Origin: Rheinheimera sp. MM224
Lineage (GTDB): Bacteria > Pseudomonadota > Gammaproteobacteria > Enterobacterales > Alteromonadaceae
Direction of reading: 5' to 3'
DNA: 64,000 nucleotides
Assembly (NCBI RefSeq): GCF_947090785.1
Contig: NZ_OX352320.1
Location: forward strand, 372,001 to 436,000
Part shown: positions 28,847 through 38,802 of the stretch, one piece after another
How the letters are laid out: every line of letters starts with the position of its first letter
How positions within the stretch are numbered: position 1 is the stretch's first letter
Notes under the pieces: generated by a model
The model's input: only the letters and a program-made list of their open reading frames with translations
Told to the model about the DNA's origin: nothing
Database searches by the model: none
Program-made: the position numbers and the translations under genes

Positions 28847-30270
28847 TAGTTGGCTCCTTTTGTTGAAGTTGCATCAGCGTCAGTCGCTAAAGCTTTGGTA
28901 AAGGACAAGGCGTAACCTGAAGCTTTGACACCAATACGTTGTTGTTCCAGATGTTCGATAGGGGCCGGACCTTTTTTGATCAGCTTGCGCATAAAGTACA
29001 GATAAACACCAAACAGCAGGCTGTAGGTCAAGACAAACAAGGTCAGTGAAAACAGCACGCGTTCAGCAGGTAAGGGGCTGACAATCTCACTGGTACGCAC
29101 CAGACCATAAATAATCCAGGGCTGACGACCAATTTCCACGACATACCAGCCAGCTAACACAGCAATAACACCTGTTGGAGCCATAAAGCTGACTGGCCAA
29201 AGGAACCAGTTGCTTTGATACAAAGTGCCACGCCAGCGCAGATAAGCGCCCAGCACTGCAACACCTATCATCAGCATGCCAAGACCGACCATAATGCGGA
29301 AGCTAAAGAACACCATAGGCACATTAGGTCTGTCGGCCGCCGGAACTGATTTTAAACCTTGTAGTTCGCCCTGCCAGTCGTGGGTTAAAATCAGGCTGGC
29401 TACACCAGGCACTGCAACTTCGTAATGGTTTTTTTCAGCTTTCATATCGGGTAAAGCAAACAGCAGCAGTGGCACATTAGCTTCTTTTTCTGCCCAGATC
29501 CCTTCCATCGCTGCCAGTTTCACCGGTTGATGTTCTTTCACATTTAAACCATGTAAGTCACCTACCCAGGCTTGCAGTGGTGTCAGTACTAAAGCGAACC
29601 ACAACATCATCGACAAACCTTTGCGGCCAAATTCTTTATGCTGGCCCTTACGTAAATACCAGGCATGAGTAGCCATTACGACAAAAGTGGCAGTGATAAA
29701 AGCAGCCAGCAGCATATGCACTAAACGGTAGGGCATAGAGGGATTAAAAATGACTTCAAGCCAGCTGACGACTTCAAATTTACCGTCGACAATCTGATGA
29801 CCTTGTGGGGTTTGCATCCAGGAGTTGGCAGCGATAATCCAGAAAGCGGAGATCCAGGTACCTATAGCTACTGTGACTGTGGCGAAAAAGTGCATTTTTG
29901 CGCTGACGCGTTGCCAGCCAAATAGCATGACACCTAAAAAGCCCGCTTCCAGGAAAAATGCAGTCAGCACTTCGTAAGCCATCAGAGGTCCAAGCACAGC
30001 ACCTGCGATTTCAGAGAATTTAGAGAAGTTGGTGCCAAATTCGTACGACAGCACTATGCCGGACACCACCCCCATACCAAAGGTAATAGCAAAAGGTTTG
30101 ATCCAGAACTTGGCCAGTTGCAGGTACTGTGGGTTACCGGTTTTCAGCCATAAGCCTTCCCAAATCGCAATCAGCGTGGCTAAACCTATGGTGATGGACG
30201 GAAAAATAATATGGAAGCTTACGGTAAAGGCAAACTGGATACGCGAGAGGATACTGACATCAAGTTCCAT
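28846..30270 (-). CDS. cydA: Cytochrome bd-type quinol oxidase subunit I (CioA-like)
   Basis: A 474-residue membrane protein carrying the haems. The axial His lies in FTVSFHIIFPSITIG near residue 20, a second in YRLVHMLLAAF, and the conserved GWYVVEIGRQPWIIYGLVRT follows. At this length the Q-loop is the short form, as in cyanide-insensitive oxidases, rather than the long E. coli form. The operon order is 34-aa ORF, cydA, cydB, 39-aa ORF. A divergent sigma-54 two-component system and a sigma-54-like promoter suggest how it is controlled. Confidence 0.95.
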   Translation of the reverse strand: MELDVSILSRIQFAFTVSFHIIFPSITIGLATLIAIWEGLWLKTGNPQYLQLAKFWIKPFAITFGMGVVSGIVLSYEFGTNFSKFSEIAGAVLGPLMAYEVLTAFFLEAGFLGVMLFGWQRVSAKMHFFATVTVAIGTWISAFWIIAANSWMQTPQGHQIVDGKFEVVSWLEVIFNPSMPYRLVHMLLAAFITATFVVMATHAWYLRKGQHKEFGRKGLSMMLWFALVLTPLQAWVGDLHGLNVKEHQPVKLAAMEGIWAEKEANVPLLLFALPDMKAEKNHYEVAVPGVASLILTHDWQGELQGLKSVPAADRPNVPMVFFSFRIMVGLGMLMIGVAVLGAYLRWRGTLYQSNWFLWPVSFMAPTGVIAVLAGWYVVEIGRQPWIIYGLVRTSEIVSPLPAERVLFSLTLFVLTYSLLFGVYLYFMRKLIKKGPAPIEHLEQQRIGVKASGYALSFTKALATDADATSTKGAN

Positions 30271-30280
30271 ACAAACCTCG

Positions 30281-30385
30281 TTATTTAGGTGCTTTAACTC
30301 GGCTTAGCACAGATGGCGCAAGCGCCACAGACAACAACAGCAACATGGTCAGCAGTTCGGCAGCAAGAATAGACAGGTCTGGCAT
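30281..30385 (-). CDS. 34-residue single-helix protein upstream of cydA
   Basis: A small frame, MPDLSILAAELLTMLLLL and onward to VKAPK, with one hydrophobic helix and a basic end. AGAG lies upstream of the ATG at a suitable distance and it ends 10 bases before cydA. Position and topology suggest an oxidase accessory peptide, comparable to CydX-type subunits, or a leader peptide. I do not recognise a family; the case rests on position, ribosome site and hydrophobicity. Confidence 0.5.
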   Translation of the reverse strand: MPDLSILAAELLTMLLLLSVALAPSVLSRVKAPK

Positions 30386-30438
30386 AATGTTCTCTTTGTT
30401 GACAAGTTATACAGCAAAAACGCTGCGCATCCCTGTAT

Positions 30439-30454
30439 TGCCAGAATCAGGCCA
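30439..30454 (-). promoter_or_regulatory. Candidate sigma-54 promoter of the cydAB operon
   Basis: On the minus strand the sequence TGGCCTGATTCTGGCA matches the -24/-12 consensus TGGCACG-N4-TTGCW with GG and GC exactly ten bases apart; three consensus positions differ. It lies about 55 bases before the 34-aa ORF. The neighbouring divergent operon encodes a sigma-54 activator, which makes the match meaningful. A possible activator site, GTAAACTTGATTTAC, lies about 65 bases further upstream at 30517. Confidence 0.5.
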
Positions 30455-30516
30455 TAATTATATTTATTTGTAACTTTATGATTTTAAATAAATAAAATTA
30501 TAAATTTGCAGCGGGT

Positions 30517-30531
30517 GTAAACTTGATTTAC
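30517..30531. promoter_or_regulatory. Inverted repeat GTAAA-N5-TTTAC, possible activator site
   Basis: A perfect five-base inverted repeat in the AT-rich divergent spacer, at a distance from the sigma-54-like promoter typical of upstream activator sites. Its function is inferred. Confidence 0.3.
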
Positions 30532-30573
30532 GATTTAAAACCAAAGTGATGACAACAAAGTTGACGGTAAGCT

Positions 30574-32469
30574 GTGGATTTGATTTTAGCTTTTGAGCTG
30601 ATGATGTTAGTCACCAGCGCTTGCGCTGCGCTGATGTCGGGCTGGCTCTGGTGGCATTCGCGTTATCAGCGCACACTTGCAGGTCTGGCGGGTTTTGGTG
30701 CCATGATGGCGCTGTGGTGTCTGGGTCATGTTTTTGTGTTGCATGATCAGATGCAATTAGGCCGCAGCCTGTTATTGGCTAATCCTTTGATGCCTACTTT
30801 TTTCCTGCATTTTGCCTTGAGGTTTGTTGAACAGGATCAGGTGAAAGCTCCCTGGTTAAGCTGGGCGAGACGTCATATTGGCTGGTTGTATTTTCTAACC
30901 GCTTTGGTGGTGTTGCTGAGCTGGAGTCTTGATGCTGGTGATGTGCTGCAAAGCTCAGCCTTGGGCCAGGTTTTTGTATTTCACTCCTACGGTTTTTTAA
31001 ATCTGCTGTATACAGTCGCTCTTGGTATTCTGGCCCACGCCGTGTTGTGGTATGGCTGGCGTTATCATCAGGGTAATAAAAAACGCTCTATTGTCGCGAT
31101 GTTTTTAGCAGGGGGCTGGGGTTTATTGCTGGCGACCCCTGTGGTTTTTCCTTCGTTTGGTTTGGACTGGTTCCCTTATCCTATGCTGCTGTTGCCAAGC
31201 TATCCGGTATTGCTGGTCTATGGCGTGGTGCGTTACCAGATGCTGGCGGTGAATGCGCTGGCGAACAGAGCTTTGCTCTGGCTGGTGATGTCCTTGTTAT
31301 TGCTGTTACTGATGGCTTTGGTCAGCTCCGTTTTTGGGCAATTAGGTATGAAGGCGCTGGCCAGTGTACCGGGCTGGCAGCTATGGCTTTACTCCAGTCT
31401 GGTGTTATTACTTACCGCCGCCTGTTACCGGCCTGTCGCTAAACTGGCCGAACGCTTAATTTACCCTGGTGCCACTTTGGATCAGGCGTTGATCAATACC
31501 TGGCGTCAGCAATTGGCACAGTGTCAGAATTGGACAGTGTTAAGTGAAACAGCAGCTGAACTGTTATCTACTGCGCTGAAGCAAAAAGTACAAGTGCAAT
31601 TGCCTGCAGCAACGGCAGGCCGAGTGACTGATGGGGTTGCAGACGCACGTCAGCTGCATATTCGCTGTTATACCCAACGAGGCCAATGGCAGGTGGAATT
31701 ACTGGGCTGGGATGATATGACGCCCGGCATTCGTTTAATGGCGCAGGTATTTGGTTCTTTGCTTGGCAGTAGCTGTGAGCTACTGGCGCAGTCACTGCAA
31801 CTGGCCGAAGCCGAAAAACAACAACTGTCGCAGCAACATCTGGTCGAAATGGGGGCTTTAGCGGCTTCGATGGCGCATGAGTTGCGTAACCCGTTGAATA
31901 TTATCTCTATGGCATCCGCTGGTGTTGATGCTGAATTGCGGGGCCATATTCAGCAGCAACTGAAAAGAGCCGATCGGCTGATTTCCGATATGCTGGTGTA
32001 CTCAGGCCGCTTGCAGTTGCAATACAGCCAGATTGAGCTGGAGCCTTTACTGCAAAGCTTGTTGCAGCAGTTTGACTGGCAGCAGGTCAAACTGGAGCTG
32101 AAGGTTCCATCTGGTTTGATGCTGAAGGCCGACCAGCACAGAGTGCAGCAAGTGTTCTTAAATCTGTTTGATAATGCCAACGCATTTTTACGTAATCAGG
32201 CCGATGCAACCTTGAGCGTCGACGTGACATTAATAGGGGATGTTATCCAGGTACGGGTGCATAACAATGGTCCTGCTTTGGATATCAGCTTAACCACTGA
32301 ACAACTATTCCGGCCTTTTATCAGCAAACGCAGTGGCGGCAGCGGCTTAGGCTTAGCCATAGTGAAACGTATTATGGATGCCCACCAGGGCCAGATCTGC
32401 TTCCGCACTGATCTGGGCTGGCCTGTCAGTTTTGAACTTTTGTTTCCAAAGGATACCCCAGATGTTTAA
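30574..32469 (+). CDS. Membrane histidine kinase with multi-helix N-terminal sensor
   Basis: A 631-residue sensor kinase. Roughly residues 1-285 form about eight hydrophobic helices, similar to seven-helix histidine-kinase sensor modules; there is no large periplasmic domain. The H-box is MAHELRNPLNIIS (His near residue 436), the N-box NLFDNANAFL and the G-box SGGSGLGLAIVKRI. The start is a GTG at 30574, since a stop precedes it; a later ATG is possible. It overlaps the response regulator by eight bases and is divergent from the cytochrome bd operon. Its helical sensor could read the quinone pool or membrane state, which is inference. Confidence 0.9.
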   Translation: MDLILAFELMMLVTSACAALMSGWLWWHSRYQRTLAGLAGFGAMMALWCLGHVFVLHDQMQLGRSLLLANPLMPTFFLHFALRFVEQDQVKAPWLSWARRHIGWLYFLTALVVLLSWSLDAGDVLQSSALGQVFVFHSYGFLNLLYTVALGILAHAVLWYGWRYHQGNKKRSIVAMFLAGGWGLLLATPVVFPSFGLDWFPYPMLLLPSYPVLLVYGVVRYQMLAVNALANRALLWLVMSLLLLLLMALVSSVFGQLGMKALASVPGWQLWLYSSLVLLLTAACYRPVAKLAERLIYPGATLDQALINTWRQQLAQCQNWTVLSETAAELLSTALKQKVQVQLPAATAGRVTDGVADARQLHIRCYTQRGQWQVELLGWDDMTPGIRLMAQVFGSLLGSSCELLAQSLQLAEAEKQQLSQQHLVEMGALAASMAHELRNPLNIISMASAGVDAELRGHIQQQLKRADRLISDMLVYSGRLQLQYSQIELEPLLQSLLQQFDWQQVKLELKVPSGLMLKADQHRVQQVFLNLFDNANAFLRNQADATLSVDVTLIGDVIQVRVHNNGPALDISLTTEQLFRPFISKRSGGSGLGLAIVKRIMDAHQGQICFRTDLGWPVSFELLFPKDTPDV

Positions 32470-33865
32470 TGCAACAACGCCAAACCCGGCGCGCATTTTA
32501 ATTGTTGATGATGAACCTGCTTTTCGTTTATTGGCCGAACGTTTTTTACAGCAACAGGGTTATCAGGTAGCCGGAGCCGCAAATCTGGACGAAACCCGCA
32601 CTAAATTACAGCAATTTGATGCAGATTTAATTTTGCTCGATCTGGCTTTACCGCCAGCCTTTGACCCGGCTCACACCCTAGCTGCGGTGCCTGAGTTTTC
32701 CATGCGGCCGGTGATTATTTTAACTGGGCATGCCGAACGCGAGCTGGCGCTGCAGGCCATAGCACAAGGCGCATGGGACTTTATTGCCAAGCCAATAGAT
32801 CCGGAGTTACTGGCTGTAGTGGTGAAACGCGCTATCACTAAACATCAGCTGGAAAAAGAAGTACGGCAGTTAAAGCAAGGTTTACAGCAACATAGCTTTT
32901 TACCGAAATTGGCTGGCCATTCGCGACATATGGAAACAGTTCGCACCTTAGTGCAACGTATAGCTCCGACTGAAGTACGGGTCTTGGTGACAGGGCCATC
33001 CGGTACAGGCAAAGAAGTAATTTCACGTGCTTTGCATGAACTAAGCCCTCGCGCAGAAAAAGCTTTTGTTTCAGTGCACTGTGGCGCTATTCCAGCTGAT
33101 TTATTAGAAAGTGAGCTGTTTGGTTATGTCAAAGGGGCTTTTACCGGCGCAGATAAAGACCGGCAGGGCTTATTAAAACTTGCTGATGGCGGCACCTTGT
33201 TCCTCGACGAAATTGGTGAAATGCCGCTAGCGATGCAGGTGAAGTTATTGCGGGTGTTGCAGGAAGGCACCTTTTATCCTGTCGGTGGACGCGAGCAGCA
33301 AAAAATTGATATCCGTCTGGTGTCAGCAACCAATGCCAATCTGCCGGATTTAGTCAAACAAGGTAAGTTTCGCGAAGATCTGTATTACCGTATCAAAGGC
33401 GTCACTATCGAAACTGTGGCTTTGGATGAGCGGCGCGAAGATATTCCATTACTGATCCAGTTTTTTCTGGAGCAGCTCAGTGCGCAGTATGGTCAGAAAC
33501 TGCAGTTGGAGTCGGCTGCAATCAGTTGGTTTTTGCAAAAGCACTGGCCTGGCAATGTGCGCGAATTAAAGAATACGCTGGAAAGCGTCGCTGCTATAGC
33601 ACAGCAAGGTGTGATCCGTGTCGCAGATATTCAGTTGCTACATCTGGAACATCAAAGCATGGATACAGACACTGAATTGGTGCCTGGATCGGACTTAAGT
33701 AGTCTGGATGAACAGGTGAAAGCTTTGGAGATCCGTTTAATTCAGCAAGCTATGGCCCAATATAAAGGCAATAAGAGCCAGGCCTCACGTGTTCTGGGCA
33801 TTTCCCGCCAGGGCTTACTGAAAAAAATTGAGCGTTATGGGCTGACTGATTTGGGAGATGATTAG
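32462..33865 (+). CDS. NtrC-family sigma-54-dependent response regulator
   Basis: A 467-residue activator. The receiver (residues about 12-125) has the phospho-acceptor in LILLDLALP. The AAA+ domain has GPSGTGKE, the sigma-54-contacting GAFTGA motif and [14 protein letters not shown] Fis-type helix-turn-helix at the end ([19 protein letters not shown]) reads DNA. The ATG at 32462, with AAAGGAT upstream, is clearly the start rather than the longer frame inside the kinase gene. The pair resembles the XrtA-associated PrsK/PrsR type in layout. The divergent cyd operon is a likely target. Confidence 0.95.
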   Translation: MFNATTPNPARILIVDDEPAFRLLAERFLQQQGYQVAGAANLDETRTKLQQFDADLILLDLALPPAFDPAHTLAAVPEFSMRPVIILTGHAERELALQAIAQGAWDFIAKPIDPELLAVVVKRAITKHQLEKEVRQLKQGLQQHSFLPKLAGHSRHMETVRTLVQRIAPTEVRVLVTGPSGTGKEVISRALHELSPRAEKAFVSVHCGAIPADLLESELFGYVKGAFTGADKDRQGLLKLADGGTLFLDEIGEMPLAMQVKLLRVLQEGTFYPVGGREQQKIDIRLVSATNANLPDLVKQGKFREDLYYRIKGVTIETVALDERREDIPLLIQFFLEQLSAQYGQKLQLESAAISWFLQKHWPGNVRELKNTLESVAAIAQQGVIRVADIQLLHLEHQSMDTDTELVPGSDLSSLDEQVKALEIRLIQQAMAQYKGNKSQASRVLGISRQGLLKKIERYGLTDLGDD

Positions 33866-33907
33866 AGTTGCCTATACTCAACTAGTTAGCCATCAGGAGT
33901 ACCAGCT

Positions 33908-34297
33908 ATGACAGATTTTATTGCCCATGGTAAGTTCAGCGTCACCCCTCAAGGTGAGGTGTTATTGTGTGAAATTCAGGGCGCCTGGAATAAAGAGGGG
34001 TCAGAACAGCTGATTGACGATCTGAAAGCTGTGGTACAAGGCTTTGCCGGTAAAAAATGGGCTCGAGTCATGGATATGCAAGGCTGGGAGCTGGCAACAC
34101 CTGATGCTATCAGTATGATGACGGACTTTAGTGCCTGGGAAGATCAACACGGCTGTGTATTACGCTGTTTTATTGGCTTGAACCCTATTCAACAACAGTT
34201 GCTGGAAATGAAATACCAGCACTCACACAAGCCGCAACATTTTAGCCACACCGACACAGCGCTAAGCTACGCCAAACAATTTTTGCAGCGCCTCTGA
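33908..34297 (+). CDS. Small protein, possibly STAS/SpoIIAA-like fold
   Basis: A 129-residue soluble protein. The strand-helix pattern (VLLCEIQGAWNKEGSEQLID, WARVMDMQGWELATPDAI, CVLRCFIGLNPIQQQLLEM) resembles SpoIIAA-like proteins of unknown role. It lies 42 bases after the response regulator and could be in its transcript. The ligand or partner is unknown. Confidence 0.75.
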   Translation: MTDFIAHGKFSVTPQGEVLLCEIQGAWNKEGSEQLIDDLKAVVQGFAGKKWARVMDMQGWELATPDAISMMTDFSAWEDQHGCVLRCFIGLNPIQQQLLEMKYQHSHKPQHFSHTDTALSYAKQFLQRL

Positions 34298-34408
34298 TCC
34301 ACCTTTTAGAAAACCAATACAGAGCGAAAGCTTAGCGGTATTTTGTTATTGCTCTGTGCCCAATGCTGCTTTAAAGTCATGTAATGAACAAGTAAATATG
34401 ACTTTGCC

Positions 34409-35203
34409 ATGGATGAGTTAAAACGGACAACGGACGCTACTGACTTGCCTGCCGAAGTGGCAACCCCCCGTTATGGTCAGCAAATGGACCAACAGTCTGA
34501 TGCTGAACTAAGAAATTTACGCCGCTTTTTTCTAAAACACCCGAGTTTGATTTTAACCTTTGGTTATTTAACGGCCAGCGTAATGGGGCTGATTTTTACT
34601 ATTTCTTTGCTAAATAAGTTTCAGTTTAATGCCTTGCTTTATCTGGAATTAAGTGACTTTTTATTGGCGGCTATAGCCAATCCAAGAACTGCACTTTATT
34701 TAGTTATAGGTGTTTGTTCTGTGGCATTGTCCCTTTGGTTTGATCGCATGCTCAGAAGAAAGTACCTCAAATACGCCTTATGGGTAGATAAATATTATCG
34801 TCCAAACCCGTTGGTGCCGAATTGGGTGTGGGGAGCAATCGCTTTTGCTTTTTATGTGGTGTTTTTCAGTACCTTAGAGACGCCAAAAATAAGCAAGGCA
34901 ATAAAAACCCACCAAACCGAACAATATCAGCTTAGCCTGATTTATCCGATCCAACCCGGTGGTAAAGAAATCCGGCAATTGAACGAAGTGCAGATTATTA
35001 CCCGTACCGTCAGCTACTTATGGATTTACCATCAGGATCAGGTCAAATTGATCCCCCACGCGAATGTGGCGGCTTTAATTCCTGTTTTGGATAAAGAGCC
35101 GGATAAAGAGTTGAATAAAAAACCTGAAGCTAAAGCAGATAAACCAGCTGTTGCCGGGAAAACAGTGGTCAAAGAACCAGCTGCAGTTCCGGTAAAAAAC
35201 TAA
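34409..35203 (+). CDS. Membrane protein of unknown function with charged C-terminal tail
   Basis: A 264-residue protein with hydrophobic helices at about residues 50-70, 95-113 and 146-163, a soluble domain (about 170-225) and a Lys/Pro/Ala-rich tail. No clear ribosome site precedes the ATG. No family recognised. Confidence 0.7.
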   Translation: MDELKRTTDATDLPAEVATPRYGQQMDQQSDAELRNLRRFFLKHPSLILTFGYLTASVMGLIFTISLLNKFQFNALLYLELSDFLLAAIANPRTALYLVIGVCSVALSLWFDRMLRRKYLKYALWVDKYYRPNPLVPNWVWGAIAFAFYVVFFSTLETPKISKAIKTHQTEQYQLSLIYPIQPGGKEIRQLNEVQIITRTVSYLWIYHQDQVKLIPHANVAALIPVLDKEPDKELNKKPEAKADKPAVAGKTVVKEPAAVPVKN

Positions 35204-35206
35204 GGG

Positions 35207-35794
35207 TTATTCAGCAAAAGAAGCGTAATAAGCTTTGGTCAGTACTTTTTCTAAAGCCGCTTCTGTGGCTTGTTTAATCGGCATATTTTCTTTGCTGAGT
35301 TCATAATCCAGCTGAGCTATTTGAGCTTTGTGATTACGCATCATAGGTGGAGTTTCACTGCTCAGACTTTGTTCTGTCGCTATCACTGCTTCAGGTTCAT
35401 CTGCCCGTATCACTTTGCAAATCGATAGCAAGACTTCGCCTTCGCGGCCACGATAACCCGCAGCACCAAACATACGGCACACTGCCGGGCGATAAGGGTA
35501 AACACCACACTGGCCACTTTTACGATCTTCTGAAGAGGCCTGATAAAAAAAGCAGCCATCCTGAGTATGCTGTTGCAAAGCCTCCAATGTGCTTTCTGCA
35601 AGGCCAGCATCATACAAATGCAAAGCCAAAGGCAGCATTTCCAGTACCGAAGCTTCAATGCCCGGATGCAGACAACATTCACCACAACCACTGCGGCAAA
35701 ACAGCTTACGATCGTTTTGATAACGACTATAAGTCTGGGCAATTTCGTCGTTCAGGATCATTAACCGGGAAGCGGTGTCGCGCAGCTGCTGCAT
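35207..35794 (-). CDS. YkgJ family cysteine-cluster protein
   Basis: A 195-residue protein with the metal-binding Cys cluster FCRSGCGECCLHPG near residue 33 and CGVYPYRPAVC further on, the signature of the YkgJ/UPF0153 zinc- or iron-binding family. The function of the family is unsettled. The ATG at 35794 has GGAG six bases before it, better than the TTG at 35809. It is convergent with the membrane protein gene, with three bases between stops. Confidence 0.88.
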   Translation of the reverse strand: MQQLRDTASRLMILNDEIAQTYSRYQNDRKLFCRSGCGECCLHPGIEASVLEMLPLALHLYDAGLAESTLEALQQHTQDGCFFYQASSEDRKSGQCGVYPYRPAVCRMFGAAGYRGREGEVLLSICKVIRADEPEAVIATEQSLSSETPPMMRNHKAQIAQLDYELSKENMPIKQATEAALEKVLTKAYYASFAE

Positions 35795-35919
35795 AGGTTC
35801 TCCGAACAAACAGCATTACCCCAGTGGGGCGGGGCGCTATTGTAATGACAGCCCTTGAGACTCAGCAATAGGGGCAAACAAATATAGTTTTTGTGGCAAA
35901 AACAGCAGCGAATAAACTG

Positions 35920-38802
35920 CTATTCCTGCTGATAAAGGGGGCGTGGTTTGGCCAGGCCATAACCTTGAGCGAAGTCTATTCCCATTTCGGTCAGCTTGTG
36001 ACAAATCTCCATGTTTTCAACATATTCGGCTACGGTTTGGATTTTCATAGCGCGGGCAATATCGTGAATAGATTGCACTATGGCGCAGTCAAAAGGATCG
36101 ATCAGCAAGTCGCGGACAAAACTGCCATCAATTTTGACAAAGTCGACCGGGAAGTTTTTCAGGTAACCATAAGATGAAAAACCACTACCGAAGTCGTCTA
36201 AGGCAAACTTACAGCCCAGCTGTCTGAAGTGGGAGATAAAATCCAGCGTCTGGTGCACATTTAAAATCGCCATACTTTCGGTGATTTCAAAACACACCTT
36301 AGAAAAAGGAATGCGATACTCACGGAACAATGAACTGACATAAGCTTTGAACAGTGGGTCGGTTAACGAGGCGCCGGATAAATTGATATTAGCTAAACTC
36401 AGCTCCGCCAGATGGACTGGTTGTTGCGCCAGCCAGCGGAAATAGTTGCGGATCACCCAGCGGTCTATTTGTGGCATCAGACCATAACGTTCTGCAGAGC
36501 TTAAGAAGTTGCCAGGCGCTATTAAGCCTTGGTCTGGTAAAGATAAACGCAGCAGCAGCTCGTAATGCAAACCAGGCTGATCCTGTTGAATCGCGGTGAT
36601 GGGCTGCATAAAAAGCACAAAGTTATCTTGTTCCAACGCCTGCCTTAAGGTTTTCAACCACTGAATTTCGGACTGATGGCGTTGCAATTCTTCGTCGTCG
36701 GCATTAAACATATGAATGCGGTTACGACCTTTTTCTTTGGCGACAAAGCAGGCTGAATCTGCTTGTTTTAACCAATGTTCGGTGCTTTGATTGCCGTCTG
36801 AGTTTTCTGCCAGACCTATGCTGACACTGATACTGAATACGCTGTCCTGCCAGATAAAACGGAATTCTTTCACTGTATCCAGCAACTGATGGGCAATAGC
36901 AAAAGCTTCATTGCTGGTTAAATGCGGTAACAGCACCACAAATTCATCGCTTTCTAATCTGGCTAAAGTGCCCCTGTTGTTCAGGACTCGTTGCATCTGG
37001 TTACTGATTTGGCATAACAAGGCATCACCGGCTCTGTGGTCGCAGGTGGTATTGATCAGTTTAAACTGATCTATATCCAGATAAAGTAAGGTGGCTTGAT
37101 GAGCAAAACGCAGCGTCTGCTCCAGTTGTTCAATAAAATAATGCCGGTTGTACAAAGAGGTCAGCGGATCGTGTGTCGCCAGGTAAGCCAGCTGTTCGGT
37201 ATTTTGTTTGTGCGCTGTGATATCCACTATAGAGCCGTGCACATAAGCACTTTGGGTACCGTCACCTTCGGCTAGCCGCGCTGACATTAAAGCCCAAAAT
37301 GCTGAGCCATCAGCACGTAAACCCCGAATCTCAAAGTTTTTGTTATCACCCAGTTGCAGTTGTTTCAGCATCTGGGCTCTGTCTTCCGGATTGGCGTAAT
37401 AACGCGCCATGCCGGTTTTTGCCACATCCAGCTGCATTTGTTGCAGGCTTTGATAACCCAACATGTTCAGCAATGCCTGATTGGCGGTGATCAATTGGCC
37501 TTGCAAGGTACTGGTAAACATCCCTTCAACAGCATTGTGATAGATGTCGTAATATTGTTGTAAATGGGCATTGGCCAGACGCTGGTGATCGATACTTTGT
37601 TGTTGGGTGCCCCTGATATTTTGCAGCAAGCTAAAACTCATCAGAGCCATGCTGCCCATCACCGCCATCAGTAGCAGATATTGCCAGGCCTGAGCTGTAG
37701 GCACATAACCAATTTGCGATAAGGCCAGCAGCACTATACAACCAAAGAAAAAAGACCAGCCCAAAGCAAAAGTTTTAGCGGTACGATCGCCTTTGATGGC
37801 ATGCACCAGTGCAAACAATGTGTTTACGCCCAGACACAAAGCCGTGACCACCAACAGACCCCAGAATCGTAATTGGTTATTGGCATAGAGTGGGCTGAAC
37901 AGTAATAACAAAGCGCTGATTAAACACAGATAAAAGCCAAACCGACCCAGTATGCTGCCTTGTTGTTGGCGTACATGCCAGCTAAAGAGCGTCAGGCAGG
38001 TGAAGGTTGCTCCGGTTGCCACATACAAAATAGCCTGATTGATTTCCGGATAATCAGGCCAAAGCATCGCAAAAGCCAGGCCGTTTAAAATCGCCAGCAC
38101 CAAAGCGCAGTTAATAAAAAAGCCCGAATAATACAAATACAGTCGTTGTTGCAACGAGAAATATAAAAACAGGTTGTAGATAGCCATCAGCAATAAAACG
38201 CCACAAAGCAAACCATCCAGAATGTTTTTATACAACTGATCTAAGACGAAATCATTGTGCTGCCATAAAGTCAGCTGCACTGGCGCTATGGCTGCATCCT
38301 GCACTTTGACAAACAAGTCCAGTTCCTGCCCAGGTTCAAAATTCAGTGGAAATGCAAAGCTGCGATAGGCCAGAGCGCGTTGATAAAAGGGGACTGAAGC
38401 TCCTGTGCTGCTTAACAACTGCAAATCATTTTTGGCTCTGTTGTAGCTATAGACCTGAACCACGTCAGCCAATGGAAAGTCGTAATGCACGACGGTCTGA
38501 ATTGGAGTCTGGCCTGTGTAATGTAAGCGGCTGAATAACCACAACGACTGGTCAGCACTTTGCAGCGACTTTTTGTATTCGGCGACCAAACGAAACGCAT
38601 GGTGCCTTTCTGGATCAAAAATCAGCTCTTCCAGCGGCAAGGCTTTGTGAGTCTGTTGAAAATACAAATTAGCGCCCAGCTGGAGGCGACTGAGCTGTTT
38701 ATCAAAACTATTGACCTGAGCATGGAAGGCAAAAGCACTATGACAAAACATCAGCAGCATAAGCCACCATAGCTTTATTCCATGCTGCAGTTTTATCGTC
38801 AT
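35920..38802 (-). CDS. 7TMR-DISM, PAS, GGDEF and EAL signalling protein
   Basis: A 960-residue cyclic-di-GMP protein. Order: signal peptide, an extracytoplasmic 7TMR-DISMED2-like domain (about 25-175), seven helices (about 190-400), PAS (about 420-540), GGDEF (about 550-705) and EAL (about 715-955). The GGDEF site reads ESDEF, so cyclase activity is doubtful. The EAL site reads ELL at the signature, but the downstream catalytic residues in NINLSG, FEITES and DDFGSGFSSY are present, so phosphodiesterase activity is likely. Its start overlaps the end of the DUF3630-like gene as ATGA, and selO lies just upstream. Confidence 0.93.
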   Translation of the reverse strand: MTIKLQHGIKLWWLMLLMFCHSAFAFHAQVNSFDKQLSRLQLGANLYFQQTHKALPLEELIFDPERHHAFRLVAEYKKSLQSADQSLWLFSRLHYTGQTPIQTVVHYDFPLADVVQVYSYNRAKNDLQLLSSTGASVPFYQRALAYRSFAFPLNFEPGQELDLFVKVQDAAIAPVQLTLWQHNDFVLDQLYKNILDGLLCGVLLLMAIYNLFLYFSLQQRLYLYYSGFFINCALVLAILNGLAFAMLWPDYPEINQAILYVATGATFTCLTLFSWHVRQQQGSILGRFGFYLCLISALLLLFSPLYANNQLRFWGLLVVTALCLGVNTLFALVHAIKGDRTAKTFALGWSFFFGCIVLLALSQIGYVPTAQAWQYLLLMAVMGSMALMSFSLLQNIRGTQQQSIDHQRLANAHLQQYYDIYHNAVEGMFTSTLQGQLITANQALLNMLGYQSLQQMQLDVAKTGMARYYANPEDRAQMLKQLQLGDNKNFEIRGLRADGSAFWALMSARLAEGDGTQSAYVHGSIVDITAHKQNTEQLAYLATHDPLTSLYNRHYFIEQLEQTLRFAHQATLLYLDIDQFKLINTTCDHRAGDALLCQISNQMQRVLNNRGTLARLESDEFVVLLPHLTSNEAFAIAHQLLDTVKEFRFIWQDSVFSISVSIGLAENSDGNQSTEHWLKQADSACFVAKEKGRNRIHMFNADDEELQRHQSEIQWLKTLRQALEQDNFVLFMQPITAIQQDQPGLHYELLLRLSLPDQGLIAPGNFLSSAERYGLMPQIDRWVIRNYFRWLAQQPVHLAELSLANINLSGASLTDPLFKAYVSSLFREYRIPFSKVCFEITESMAILNVHQTLDFISHFRQLGCKFALDDFGSGFSSYGYLKNFPVDFVKIDGSFVRDLLIDPFDCAIVQSIHDIARAMKIQTVAEYVENMEICHKLTEMGIDFAQGYGLAKPRPLYQQE

